A DNA stretch of 64,000 nucleotides. Source: JBBDLF01 sp040879025. GTDB lineage: Bacteria; Pseudomonadota; Gammaproteobacteria; Pseudomonadales; Pseudohongiellaceae. The stretch lies in contig JBBDLF010000029.1 in NCBI GenBank assembly GCA_040879025.1, positions 1 through 64,000 on the forward strand. Direction: 5' to 3'. The notes beneath the pieces were generated by a model. It saw only the letters and a list, made by a program, of their open reading frames with translations, did no database searches and was not told the origin of the DNA. Both the position numbers and the translations under genes were made by a program. This document shows positions 42,327 through 49,777 of the stretch, piece after piece; the first letter of the stretch is position 1, and each line of letters opens with the position of its first letter.

Positions 42327-42962
42327 ATGGCACTAATGGCTTTAACGCCGCATATAAAGGACCTGGAAAACTTCCTGTCCCACTGTCATCGTAAACGCTA
42401 TCCCAATCGCGCCACGATTATCTACGAAGGGGACCGTTGCGACACCCTGTATTACATCATCAAAGGCTCGGTTTCGGTGATGCTGGAGGATAACGATGGC
42501 AAGGAAGTGGTTATTGCCTACCTTAATCCCGGTGATTTTTTCGGCGAGATGGGCCTGTTCGAACAGGCCAAGGAACGCAGCGCCTGGTGCCGTGCCCGCA
42601 GCGCCTGTGAAATCGCGGAAATCAGCTATGCCAATTTCAACAGTTATATCCGCGCCCACCCGGAAATCGTGTTTACTATTGGCCAACAGATGGCCCACCG
42701 TCTGCGCAACACCACTCGCAAAGTTGGCGACCTGGCATTCTATGACGTCACCGGCCGTATCGCGCGCACACTGATTGACCTGAGCAAACAGCCTGACGCG
42801 ATGACACATCCAGACGGCATGCAGATCAAGATCACCCGTCAGGAAATCGGTCGCATTGTAAACTGTTCACGGGAGATGGCGGGACGGGTGTTGAAAACCC
42901 TGGAAGAACAGGAACTGATCAGCGTGTCGGGCAAAACCATCGTGGTGTTCGGTACTCGCTAA
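42327..42962 (+). CDS. crp: cAMP receptor protein Crp (Vfr type)
   Basis: A 211-residue Crp/Vfr. ATG 42327 is chosen because GAAGGAG lies 9 nt before it and the length equals E. coli Crp (210); an upstream ATG would add 60 unrelated residues. Residues GDFFGEMGLFEQ and RSAWCRARSACEIAEI are the cAMP-binding core (Arg/Ser phosphate contacts kept), RLRNTTRKVGDLAF the C-helix, and ITRQEIGRIVNCSREMAGRV the DNA-recognition helix-turn-helix. It is a global regulator of catabolism and, in Pseudomonas, virulence. A candidate class II site upstream suggests autoactivation. Confidence 0.96.
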   Translation: MALMALTPHIKDLENFLSHCHRKRYPNRATIIYEGDRCDTLYYIIKGSVSVMLEDNDGKEVVIAYLNPGDFFGEMGLFEQAKERSAWCRARSACEIAEISYANFNSYIRAHPEIVFTIGQQMAHRLRNTTRKVGDLAFYDVTGRIARTLIDLSKQPDAMTHPDGMQIKITRQEIGRIVNCSREMAGRVLKTLEEQELISVSGKTIVVFGTR

Positions 42963-42963
42963 C

Positions 42964-42979
42964 CCCGCAACCGCGGGGC
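42964..42979. terminator. CCCCGC/GCGGGG hairpin between crp and trpC
   Basis: CCCCGC (42964-42969), loop AACC and GCGGGG (42974-42979) form a stable hairpin in the 29-nt space between the convergent stop codons of crp and trpC. No T tract follows on either strand, so it may block readthrough only weakly. Confidence 0.4.
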
Positions 42980-42991
42980 GGCGACAATGGG

Positions 42992-43807
42992 TCACTCGTT
43001 GTCAGTCAAAGTCTGCCGCAGTTTCAGTCCCGGGTCCGGTGCCCGCATAAACGACTCGCCAATCAAGAACCCATAGATCCCGCTATCGAGCATCCTTTTC
43101 ACGTCGGCCGCGTTGTTGATTCCGCTTTCGGTAATGATCAGTTTATTCACTGGTACCTGTTTCGCCAGGCGCACAGTGATACCAAGGTCGGTGACAAAGC
43201 TGTGCAGATCGCGGTTGTTGATCCCGATCAGTTCAACATCCAACGCCAGCGCCCGCTCCATTTCCGCTTCGTTATGCACCTCTACCAGCAGATCAATGCC
43301 CGCTTCTCGACCGCAGTCAGCCAATTCCTTTAGACGCCCGTCGTCAAGCGCCGCCACGATAAGCAATGCACAGTCGGCGCCAAGCACCCGGGACTCCACC
43401 ATCTGGTAAGGCTCCAGCATAAAATCCTTGCGTAGTACCGGCAGTTCACAGGCCGCCCTCGCCTCCACCAAAAAATCGTCGTGGCCTTGAAAAAAATTTT
43501 CATCAGTCAGCACCGACAGACAGGTGGCGCCCCCGGCGGCATAACTGGCGGCCAGGGCAAAGGGATTGAAATCCGCCCGGATCAGCCCTTTCGATGGCGA
43601 TGCTTTCTTTATCTCGGCGATGACCGCCGGCTTTCCCAGTGCAACCTGATCTTTGAGCGCCTGAGTAAATGGCCGTTTCGCCGGCGCGGAAGGCAGCCTT
43701 TGTTCAAGTTCATGCAGCGGTACGCGCAGCTTTCGTTGTGCGACTTCCGCCCGCTTGTGCTCAATGATGGTTTGCAGAATGGTGGACTGATTCACAAGTG
43801 GCTTCAA
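42992..43807 (-). CDS. trpC: Indole-3-glycerol phosphate synthase TrpC
   Basis: TrpC closes the indole ring from CdRP in tryptophan synthesis. The 271-residue TIM-barrel protein shows VIAEIKKASPSKGLIRADF (near 60), VLTDENFFQGHDDFL, RKDFMLEPYQMVES and INNRDLHSFVTDL. It is a single-function enzyme (no fused TrpF). Its start overlaps the trpD stop as ATGA, giving tight trpD-trpC coupling. It is the last gene of the trpGDC cluster. Confidence 0.97.
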   Translation of the reverse strand: MKPLVNQSTILQTIIEHKRAEVAQRKLRVPLHELEQRLPSAPAKRPFTQALKDQVALGKPAVIAEIKKASPSKGLIRADFNPFALAASYAAGGATCLSVLTDENFFQGHDDFLVEARAACELPVLRKDFMLEPYQMVESRVLGADCALLIVAALDDGRLKELADCGREAGIDLLVEVHNEAEMERALALDVELIGINNRDLHSFVTDLGITVRLAKQVPVNKLIITESGINNAADVKRMLDSGIYGFLIGESFMRAPDPGLKLRQTLTDNE

Positions 43808-44835
43808 CCTGGACTGGAAAATCGACCGGTAAACTGTACCAGTTGTTCAAGCTTGGTCAGTGCTTCACCAGACTCAAGCACCTGTCGGGAGCGAACGACT
43901 CCTGATTTCAGGTCGGGGCAGACTCCGGCGGCATACAACGCGGCTCCGGCATTCAGCGCCACAATATCTCCGGCGGGCCGATTGCTGTAATCCAGCGCGT
44001 TGCGCATCATGGCCAGGCTTTCCTGCACATTATCCACCTGCAACATTGAATACGAATCGTAACGGCTGACCCCCAACTCCTCCGGCGTTACGGTGTACCG
44101 GAAAATCTTCCCGTCATGCAGTTCACCAACGGTGGTTGCCGCGGAGATGCTGATCTCATCCAGACCATCCTCGGCGGCGACAATCAATATGTGTTTGCTT
44201 CCCAGTCTGGCGAGGGTTTCCAGCAGGACCGGGATCCATTCTCCGTCGAAAACACCAATGACCTGATTGGGGGCGCCGGCCGGGTTTGTCAGCGGCCCGA
44301 GCATATTGAACAGAGTACGCACGCCGATTTCCCGTCGCGCGGTAATAACGTGCTTCATGGCACTGTGGTGAGCCGGCGCAAACATGAAACCGACACCCAC
44401 CGCCTCAATGGTCTGCGCAACCTGCTCCGGTGTCAGCGCCAGATTGACTCCCGCCGCTTCCAGCACATCCGCACTGCCGCTCTTGCTCGTCGCGCCCCGG
44501 TTGCCGTGTTTGGCTACCCTGGCACCGGCGGTGGCGGCGACCATGGCCGCGGCGGTGGACACATTGAACTTGTTCGAACCGCTGCCGCCGGTGCCGCAGG
44601 TATCCACCAGATGGGTGTCGTCAAGCGCGACCCGTGTCACCAGTTCGCGCATAACCGTAGCTCCGCCCAGCAGTTCTTCGGTCTTCACGCCTTTCATCTG
44701 CAGCGCCACCAGAAACGCACCAATCTGAGCGTCGGTAGTATTACCCGACATCAGTTCGCGCATGACCAGCGTCATTTCTTCGGCATCAAGATCCTGCCGT
44801 TCGGTTAGTCTTTTAATTGCGGCTTTTATATCCAT
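43804..44835 (-). CDS. trpD: Anthranilate phosphoribosyltransferase TrpD
   Basis: TrpD transfers phosphoribose from PRPP to anthranilate. The 343-residue protein contains the PRPP-binding VDTCGTGGSGSNKFNVST (near 80) and the anthranilate site HGNRGATSKSGSADVLEA, with FAPAHHSAMKHV downstream. It is a free-standing TrpD, not fused to TrpG. Order trpG-trpD-trpC with short gaps (17 nt and an overlap) matches Pseudomonas. Confidence 0.97.
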   Translation of the reverse strand: MDIKAAIKRLTERQDLDAEEMTLVMRELMSGNTTDAQIGAFLVALQMKGVKTEELLGGATVMRELVTRVALDDTHLVDTCGTGGSGSNKFNVSTAAAMVAATAGARVAKHGNRGATSKSGSADVLEAAGVNLALTPEQVAQTIEAVGVGFMFAPAHHSAMKHVITARREIGVRTLFNMLGPLTNPAGAPNQVIGVFDGEWIPVLLETLARLGSKHILIVAAEDGLDEISISAATTVGELHDGKIFRYTVTPEELGVSRYDSYSMLQVDNVQESLAMMRNALDYSNRPAGDIVALNAGAALYAAGVCPDLKSGVVRSRQVLESGEALTKLEQLVQFTGRFSSPG

Positions 44836-44852
44836 GACAGACTCAGGGCTCG

Positions 44853-45434
44853 TTATGAATTGTCGAGAAAATTCTGTAGCAGTTGATGTCCGTGTGCACT
44901 GAGAATGGACTCGGGATGAAACTGCACACCCTCCACTTTCAGTTCCCTATGGCGCACCGCCATGATTTCGGCCGGCTCACCGGCTTCATCCAGTGTCCAT
45001 GCAGTCACTTCCAGGCAATCAGGTAACGACGCCTTTTCAATAACCAGAGAATGATATCGAGTGGCGGTGAATGGATTCTCCAGGCCGGCGAACACTCCTT
45101 TGCCATAATGAAATACCGGCGACAGTTTACCGTGCATCACTTTTTTCGCACGCACCACCTTGCCGCCAAATGCCTGACCAATAGCCTGATGACCCAGACA
45201 CACGCCGAGCAACGGCAATTTGCCCGCGAAGTGCTCAATCACCTCGATGGATATCCCGGCTTCGTTGGGTGTGCACGGGCCGGGTGAAATCACGATATGA
45301 CTCGGATGCAGGCCCTCAATTTCGGCAACCGTGATTGCATCGTTCCGGTATACCTGCACGTCAGCACCCAGTTCGCCCAGGTACTGCACCACGTTGTAGG
45401 TAAATGAGTCATAGTTGTCGATCATCAACAGCAT
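44853..45434 (-). CDS. trpG: Anthranilate synthase glutaminase subunit TrpG
   Basis: TrpG releases ammonia from glutamine for TrpE; the family also serves PabB, so a dual role is possible. The 193-residue class I amidotransferase has IDNYDSFTYNVVQYLGELGA, the nucleophile block LLGVCLGHQAIGQAFGG (Cys near 79) and the His/Glu pair in EGVQFHPESILSAHG. trpE is the next gene upstream, 124 nt away, where no attenuator hairpin was recognised. Confidence 0.95.
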   Translation of the reverse strand: MLLMIDNYDSFTYNVVQYLGELGADVQVYRNDAITVAEIEGLHPSHIVISPGPCTPNEAGISIEVIEHFAGKLPLLGVCLGHQAIGQAFGGKVVRAKKVMHGKLSPVFHYGKGVFAGLENPFTATRYHSLVIEKASLPDCLEVTAWTLDEAGEPAEIMAVRHRELKVEGVQFHPESILSAHGHQLLQNFLDNS

Positions 45435-45558
45435 GTTGAAGCTATCCCCGGCCGTTTACGGCGCAGATGGAAAACAACGCAATTTAGCGTATTTGATACC
45501 CGCTTGGATACCCTCAACGGAACCCTGCGTGGAACTTAACGGCAAACCGGCCGAAGGT

Positions 45559-47046
45559 TTAATGCCTGTCGCGCAACGACAAACCCTTGCCGGCCAGTTC
45601 CACCGCCCGCATCAAAGCGCGCGCTTTGTTCAAGGTTTCCTTCCATTCCAGCCTCGGCACGGAATCAGCCACTACACCAGCGCCGGCCTGCACAAAAAGA
45701 CGCTGGTCCTTGATGACGGCGGTGCGAATGGCAATCGCCATATCCATATTGCCATTCCACGCCAGGTAACCCATCGCGCCGCCATAAATGCCACGCTTCA
45801 CCGGCTCCAGTTCATCGATAATCTGCATCGCGCGAACCTTCGGCGCGCCGCTTAGCGTTCCCACCGGCAAAGTGGCTTTTAAAACATCCAGCGCGGTTTT
45901 GTCTTCACGTATTTCGCTCTCTACAATGGACGCAATATGCATGACATGTGAATAGCGCTCGACAAACATCTGCCTTGGCACCGTGACGCTGCCGGTTTTT
46001 GAAACACGTCCGGCGTCATTGCGACTGAGATCAATCAACATCAGGTGTTCCGCGATTTCCTTGTCGTCGGCGAGAAGTTCCTGCTCCAGCGCCAGATCTT
46101 CTTTGTCGTTACGGCCGCGGCGGCGAGTGCCGGCAAGCGGCCTCACCGTTATTTTCCCACTTTCCACCCGCGCCAGAATTTCCGGCGACGCACTTACCAC
46201 GTAATGATCGTCCAGATCGAAGTACACCATGTAGGGTGACGGATTCAAATGGCGGAGGGCGCGGTAAACGTCCAGAGGCTGACCATCAAAGGGCAATGTC
46301 ATGCGCTGTGACAAAACCACCTGCATGACATCGCCGGCGACGATATAGTCCTTGATTCTCTCCACGGCGCTTCCAAACGCCTTCTGGTCGAAGCCGGAAA
46401 TGAAATCCTCCTCACGCACGGTGACCCTCCGGGATGAGTGAGGAACGATGGCAGCCTGGTCCAGTGCCGACTGCAGCTCATCCAGTCGGCGCTGTGAAAC
46501 GCTCCAGGCGTCAGGCTGCGCCGGATCCACATTGACCACGAGGGAAATCGTACCGCTGAGGTTATCAAACACCACCACTTCCTCAGAGACCATCAGCAGG
46601 ATATCAGGCGTATTGATCTCGTCGCGGCCTGTGGCGCGACCCACCGACGGTTCCACATAGCGGACGGCATCGTAACCGAAGTAGCCCACAAGCCCGCCAC
46701 AAAAACGTTGCGACTGATCCTGACCGGCTACTCTGAAGCGCTTTTTGTACTGTTCGATAAAAAGAAACGGATCGTGGGTTTGCTTCTCCTCAACAATCTC
46801 GCCTTCCTGTTCCACGGTAATGGTGTCGCCGACGACTCGAATCACGATTTTGCACGGCAGTCCAATGATGGAATAGCGGCCCCATTTCTCTCCACCCTGT
46901 ACCGATTCAAAAAAATAACTGTAATGACCCTTGCCGAGTTTCAGATAGGTACTCAGCGGCGTCTCCAGGTCCGCAAGCACTTCGCGCATCACAGGTATTC
47001 TGTTATAGCCCTGTTGTGCGAGTTGTGTGAACTGCTCTTCTGTCAT
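45559..47046 (-). CDS. trpE: Anthranilate synthase component I TrpE
   Basis: TrpE makes anthranilate from chorismate. The 495-residue product is taken from ATG 47046 because similarity to Pseudomonas TrpE (MTEEQFTQLAQQGYNRIP) begins there; a GTG at 47061 touching the rpe stop is possible. Marks are FFESVQGGEKWGRYSIIG (tryptophan feedback region), the chorismate-binding block VLSQRMTLPFDGQPL, PLAGTRRRGRNDKEDL and GTLSGAPKVRAMQIIDELE. The gene begins at the end of rpe, so rpe-trpE are probably co-transcribed. The gph gene often found between rpe and trpE is absent. Confidence 0.96.
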   Translation of the reverse strand: MTEEQFTQLAQQGYNRIPVMREVLADLETPLSTYLKLGKGHYSYFFESVQGGEKWGRYSIIGLPCKIVIRVVGDTITVEQEGEIVEEKQTHDPFLFIEQYKKRFRVAGQDQSQRFCGGLVGYFGYDAVRYVEPSVGRATGRDEINTPDILLMVSEEVVVFDNLSGTISLVVNVDPAQPDAWSVSQRRLDELQSALDQAAIVPHSSRRVTVREEDFISGFDQKAFGSAVERIKDYIVAGDVMQVVLSQRMTLPFDGQPLDVYRALRHLNPSPYMVYFDLDDHYVVSASPEILARVESGKITVRPLAGTRRRGRNDKEDLALEQELLADDKEIAEHLMLIDLSRNDAGRVSKTGSVTVPRQMFVERYSHVMHIASIVESEIREDKTALDVLKATLPVGTLSGAPKVRAMQIIDELEPVKRGIYGGAMGYLAWNGNMDMAIAIRTAVIKDQRLFVQAGAGVVADSVPRLEWKETLNKARALMRAVELAGKGLSLRDRH

Positions 47047-47060
47047 GAAGGGAGTCGCCA

Positions 47061-47741
47061 CTAGTGGCTGGTGTGACTCTGGCCCAGCTGGGCGCGCATC
47101 GCGGAAATGGTTTTTGCATAATCCTCGCTATTGAAGATGGCCGACCCGGCGACGAACATGTCGGCTCCCGCGTGCGCAATGCGTTGAATATTATCTACAG
47201 TGACGCCGCCGTCCACTTCCAGACGAACAGGAAAGCCGCTGTCATCAATCAGCTTTCGCACCTTACCCAGCTTCTTCAGTGTGGAGGGAATGAATTTTTG
47301 CCCGCCAAAGCCGGGGTTGACCGACATCAACAGAATCAGGTCAAGCTTGTCCATCACGTATTCCAGGCAATCGATACTGCTGGCCGGATTGAACACCAGC
47401 CCCGCCTTGCAGCCTTGATCGCGAATCAGTTGCAGCGAACGATCAACATGGTGGCTGGCTTCCGGGTGAAAACTGATATAGCTGGCGCCGGCATCGGCAA
47501 AATCCACAATCAACTGATCCACCGGCGTCACCATCAAATGCACATCGATCGGTGCCTGGATGTTGTGATTGCGCAACGCCTTGCACACCATCGGCCCAAT
47601 AGTGAGGTTGGGCACGTAGTGGTTGTCCATAACGTCAAAATGTATGACATCGGCGCCCGCCTCGAGCACGGCTTCAACTTCCTCACCGAGTCGGGCGAAG
47701 TCGGCGGACAATATGGACGGTGCAATCAGGTAGTCGGTCAT
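47061..47741 (-). CDS. rpe: Ribulose-phosphate 3-epimerase Rpe
   Basis: Rpe interconverts ribulose-5-P and xylulose-5-P in the pentose phosphate pathway. The 226-residue TIM-barrel protein, from ATG 47741, begins IAPSILSADFARLGEEVEAV and shows the metal/catalytic sites FDVMDNHYVPNLTIGP (His/Asp), HPEASHHVDRSLQLI, MSVNPGFGGQKFIPS and VDGGVTVDN. A longer reading would add 50 unrelated residues. rpe precedes trpE on the same strand, supplying pentose intermediates and probably sharing its transcript. Confidence 0.95.
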   Translation of the reverse strand: MTDYLIAPSILSADFARLGEEVEAVLEAGADVIHFDVMDNHYVPNLTIGPMVCKALRNHNIQAPIDVHLMVTPVDQLIVDFADAGASYISFHPEASHHVDRSLQLIRDQGCKAGLVFNPASSIDCLEYVMDKLDLILLMSVNPGFGGQKFIPSTLKKLGKVRKLIDDSGFPVRLEVDGGVTVDNIQRIAHAGADMFVAGSAIFNSEDYAKTISAMRAQLGQSHTSH

Positions 47742-47830
47742 CCTGCTGTCATTCCAGATGATTTTAACAATGGATATTGTACAGAAAATGGTGTGTCGTG
47801 TCGCCCTTTGCCACCCTGAATCTGCTGGGC

Positions 47831-48505
47831 TCACGCAGTGAGGAAGGCGTTTATTTCCTTCAGTCGCTCGGGAGTACCGATATCCATCCACAGTCCGTTA
47901 TGAAATTCGCCGCTCACGCGGTTGGCCTGCATGGCGTCCCGAAGTAATGGCAACAGGGGCCGTGGTTCCGCGGGCAAATCCCGGAACAGATCGCGATGCA
48001 TGACACTGATGCCGCTGAAGGTAAGTTTTGTTGCTCCTGCGGATGGCGCGTCAGACACACGTCCCGCCTCACCCAGATAGAAATCACCCTGAGGATGATG
48101 TTCGACGTTCTCCACCATAACCAGGTGAGCCAGCTCGCCTTCTTGAAGCGGCTTCAGTCGGGAAAAAGAATAGTCGGTCCATATATCCGCATTCACCACG
48201 ATAAAGCTGCCTTCTCCCAGCAGTGGCAGGGCATTGATAATTCCGCCGGCGGTTTCGAGACGATTTTTTTCAGGCGAGTAGTGGATGCTGACACCATAAC
48301 GGGAGCCATCGCCCAACCCGGCTTCGATCTGTTCACCAAGCCATGAATGGTTGATGACGATAGTGCGAACACCGGCTGTTACCAGTTGTTCTATACGGTA
48401 CTCGATCAGGGCTTTGCCCGCCACTTCCAGCAACGGCTTGGGCAGCTTGTCGGTAAGCGGGCGCATGCGTTCGCCCCGACCGGCAGCAAGAATCATGGCG
48501 CGCAT
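47831..48505 (-). CDS. murU: N-acetylmuramate alpha-1-phosphate uridylyltransferase MurU
   Basis: MurU converts MurNAc-1-P to UDP-MurNAc in a peptidoglycan-recycling shortcut known from Pseudomonas that bypasses de novo MurA/MurB. The 224-residue nucleotidyltransferase opens MILAAGRGERMRPLTDKLPK and has FIVVNADIWTDYSF and FHNGLWMDIGTPERL. GGGAGGTGAGAC just before the ATG is a strong ribosome site inside the upstream gene end, so murU is coupled to amgK (13-nt overlap). The partner kinase directly upstream strongly supports the assignment. Confidence 0.92.
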   Translation of the reverse strand: MRAMILAAGRGERMRPLTDKLPKPLLEVAGKALIEYRIEQLVTAGVRTIVINHSWLGEQIEAGLGDGSRYGVSIHYSPEKNRLETAGGIINALPLLGEGSFIVVNADIWTDYSFSRLKPLQEGELAHLVMVENVEHHPQGDFYLGEAGRVSDAPSAGATKLTFSGISVMHRDLFRDLPAEPRPLLPLLRDAMQANRVSGEFHNGLWMDIGTPERLKEINAFLTA

Positions 48506-49590
48506 GTCTCACCTCCCGGCAGGTGTTCACGTGCCGCGGACAACACCCGGTCTCTGAACCAGGTGGCGAACGGCTTCATTTCCTGATAACCGTCAGCCAC
48601 CGTGAGCAGGTAGTTGATCACCAGGGGAATATCAGCAAGATACTGCGGCTTGCCGTCCCGTATCGCCAGGCGTGAAAAAATGCCGATTACTTTCAGGTGT
48701 CGTTGCAGACCCATCAGATCAAAATCCCGCCTGAAGAGGGTTTCGTCCACACCGGTTAACACGCCTGCGGCATGAGCGAGTTGCAGATACTCCCGCGACC
48801 AGCGACTGACCTGCTCGGGAGACCAGACGATGTAACAATCCCTGAGCAGCGAAACCAGATCATAAGTGTAAGGACCCGCGACGGCATCCTGAAAGTCAAG
48901 GATGGCCGGTACGCTGTCAGTGTTCTGTTCGCTGGTGTCGGGAATCATCAGGTTACGGGAATGGTAGTCACGATGTACCGCCACCACCGGCTGGGATAGC
49001 GCCTGGTGTTCCAGGAACGCAAAGGTTTCCTCAATCAGGGTCTGCTCACGCTTGTCCAGAGTCATGGCCAGCAATCTGCCGCAAAACCAGTCGTGAAACA
49101 GTGACATCTCCCGACGGAGCAAGAGTCCGTCGTAGGGGTCAAGCGATGCGGTGTCCGCCTTTTTCTGCAGTTTGATCAGTGCGGCAATGGCCCGGTGATA
49201 AAGATCGTCTACCTGATTCGACAGTTGGTCCCTTTCGGCAAGCAATCGAGAAAGGTACAGCTCGTTACCGAAATCCTGCAATAACAGAAATCCCTGCGCA
49301 TAATCCGTGGCGTAGATTTCCGGCACGGTCACGCCGGCCTGGCGAAACAGTTCCGCAATCCGGGTAAAACGCCGGCTGTCTTCTTTCTCCGGTGGCGCAT
49401 CGGCAACCACAAAGCTTTCCGGCGAGAGAGAGGCGGGAGAGGAGAGGGACGAGACGGAAACACGGAAATACCGGCGGAAGCTGGCATCACCGCTGATCTG
49501 TTCGACCACCACATCGGCCTGGTCGATAGCGAGTCGTTCGCCGATGCGGGCGCGCGCCCACCGTTCCAGTTCAGTTTGTCTTTGCTCCAT
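48493..49590 (-). CDS. amgK: Anomeric MurNAc/GlcNAc kinase AmgK
   Basis: AmgK phosphorylates the anomeric hydroxyl of MurNAc (or GlcNAc) to feed MurU. The 365-residue aminoglycoside-phosphotransferase-fold protein has SGDASFRRYFRV (substrate loop), PEIYATDYAQGFLLLQDFG, the catalytic VAVHRDYHSRNLMIPD and the metal site ILDFQDAVAGPYTYDLVSLL. ATG 49590 is chosen as the family start. It lies directly before murU and is divergent from lptD, the same arrangement as in Pseudomonas (PA0596-PA0597). Confidence 0.93.
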   Translation of the reverse strand: MEQRQTELERWARARIGERLAIDQADVVVEQISGDASFRRYFRVSVSSLSSPASLSPESFVVADAPPEKEDSRRFTRIAELFRQAGVTVPEIYATDYAQGFLLLQDFGNELYLSRLLAERDQLSNQVDDLYHRAIAALIKLQKKADTASLDPYDGLLLRREMSLFHDWFCGRLLAMTLDKREQTLIEETFAFLEHQALSQPVVAVHRDYHSRNLMIPDTSEQNTDSVPAILDFQDAVAGPYTYDLVSLLRDCYIVWSPEQVSRWSREYLQLAHAAGVLTGVDETLFRRDFDLMGLQRHLKVIGIFSRLAIRDGKPQYLADIPLVINYLLTVADGYQEMKPFATWFRDRVLSAAREHLPGGETCAP

Positions 49591-49777
49591 TTCGGATGCC
49601 ACCCTCACACCATCTTGTCCCCGTGTCACTTCTCCAGGGGCCCGCAGATACTACCATAGTCAAGCGCCTGGCAGACCATGAGTCAGGGCGTTTGGCCTGT
49701 GTTCTGTCACTTTGCGTGCGGCCGGGCAATGCACTATTATGCCTGTGCGATACTCAACCTCTGGAATTCCTGCACCC

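Noticed and set aside
42964..42979. Intrinsic terminator for crp
   Set aside because: The hairpin is strong but lacks a T tract on both strands, so it is kept only as a low-confidence element.
45435..45558. Trp attenuator/leader between trpE and trpG
   Set aside because: No short Trp-rich peptide and no alternative hairpins with T tract were found.
47742..47891. N-terminal extension of rpe
   Set aside because: The 50 residues do not match Rpe and the conserved start IAPSILSADF follows ATG 47741.
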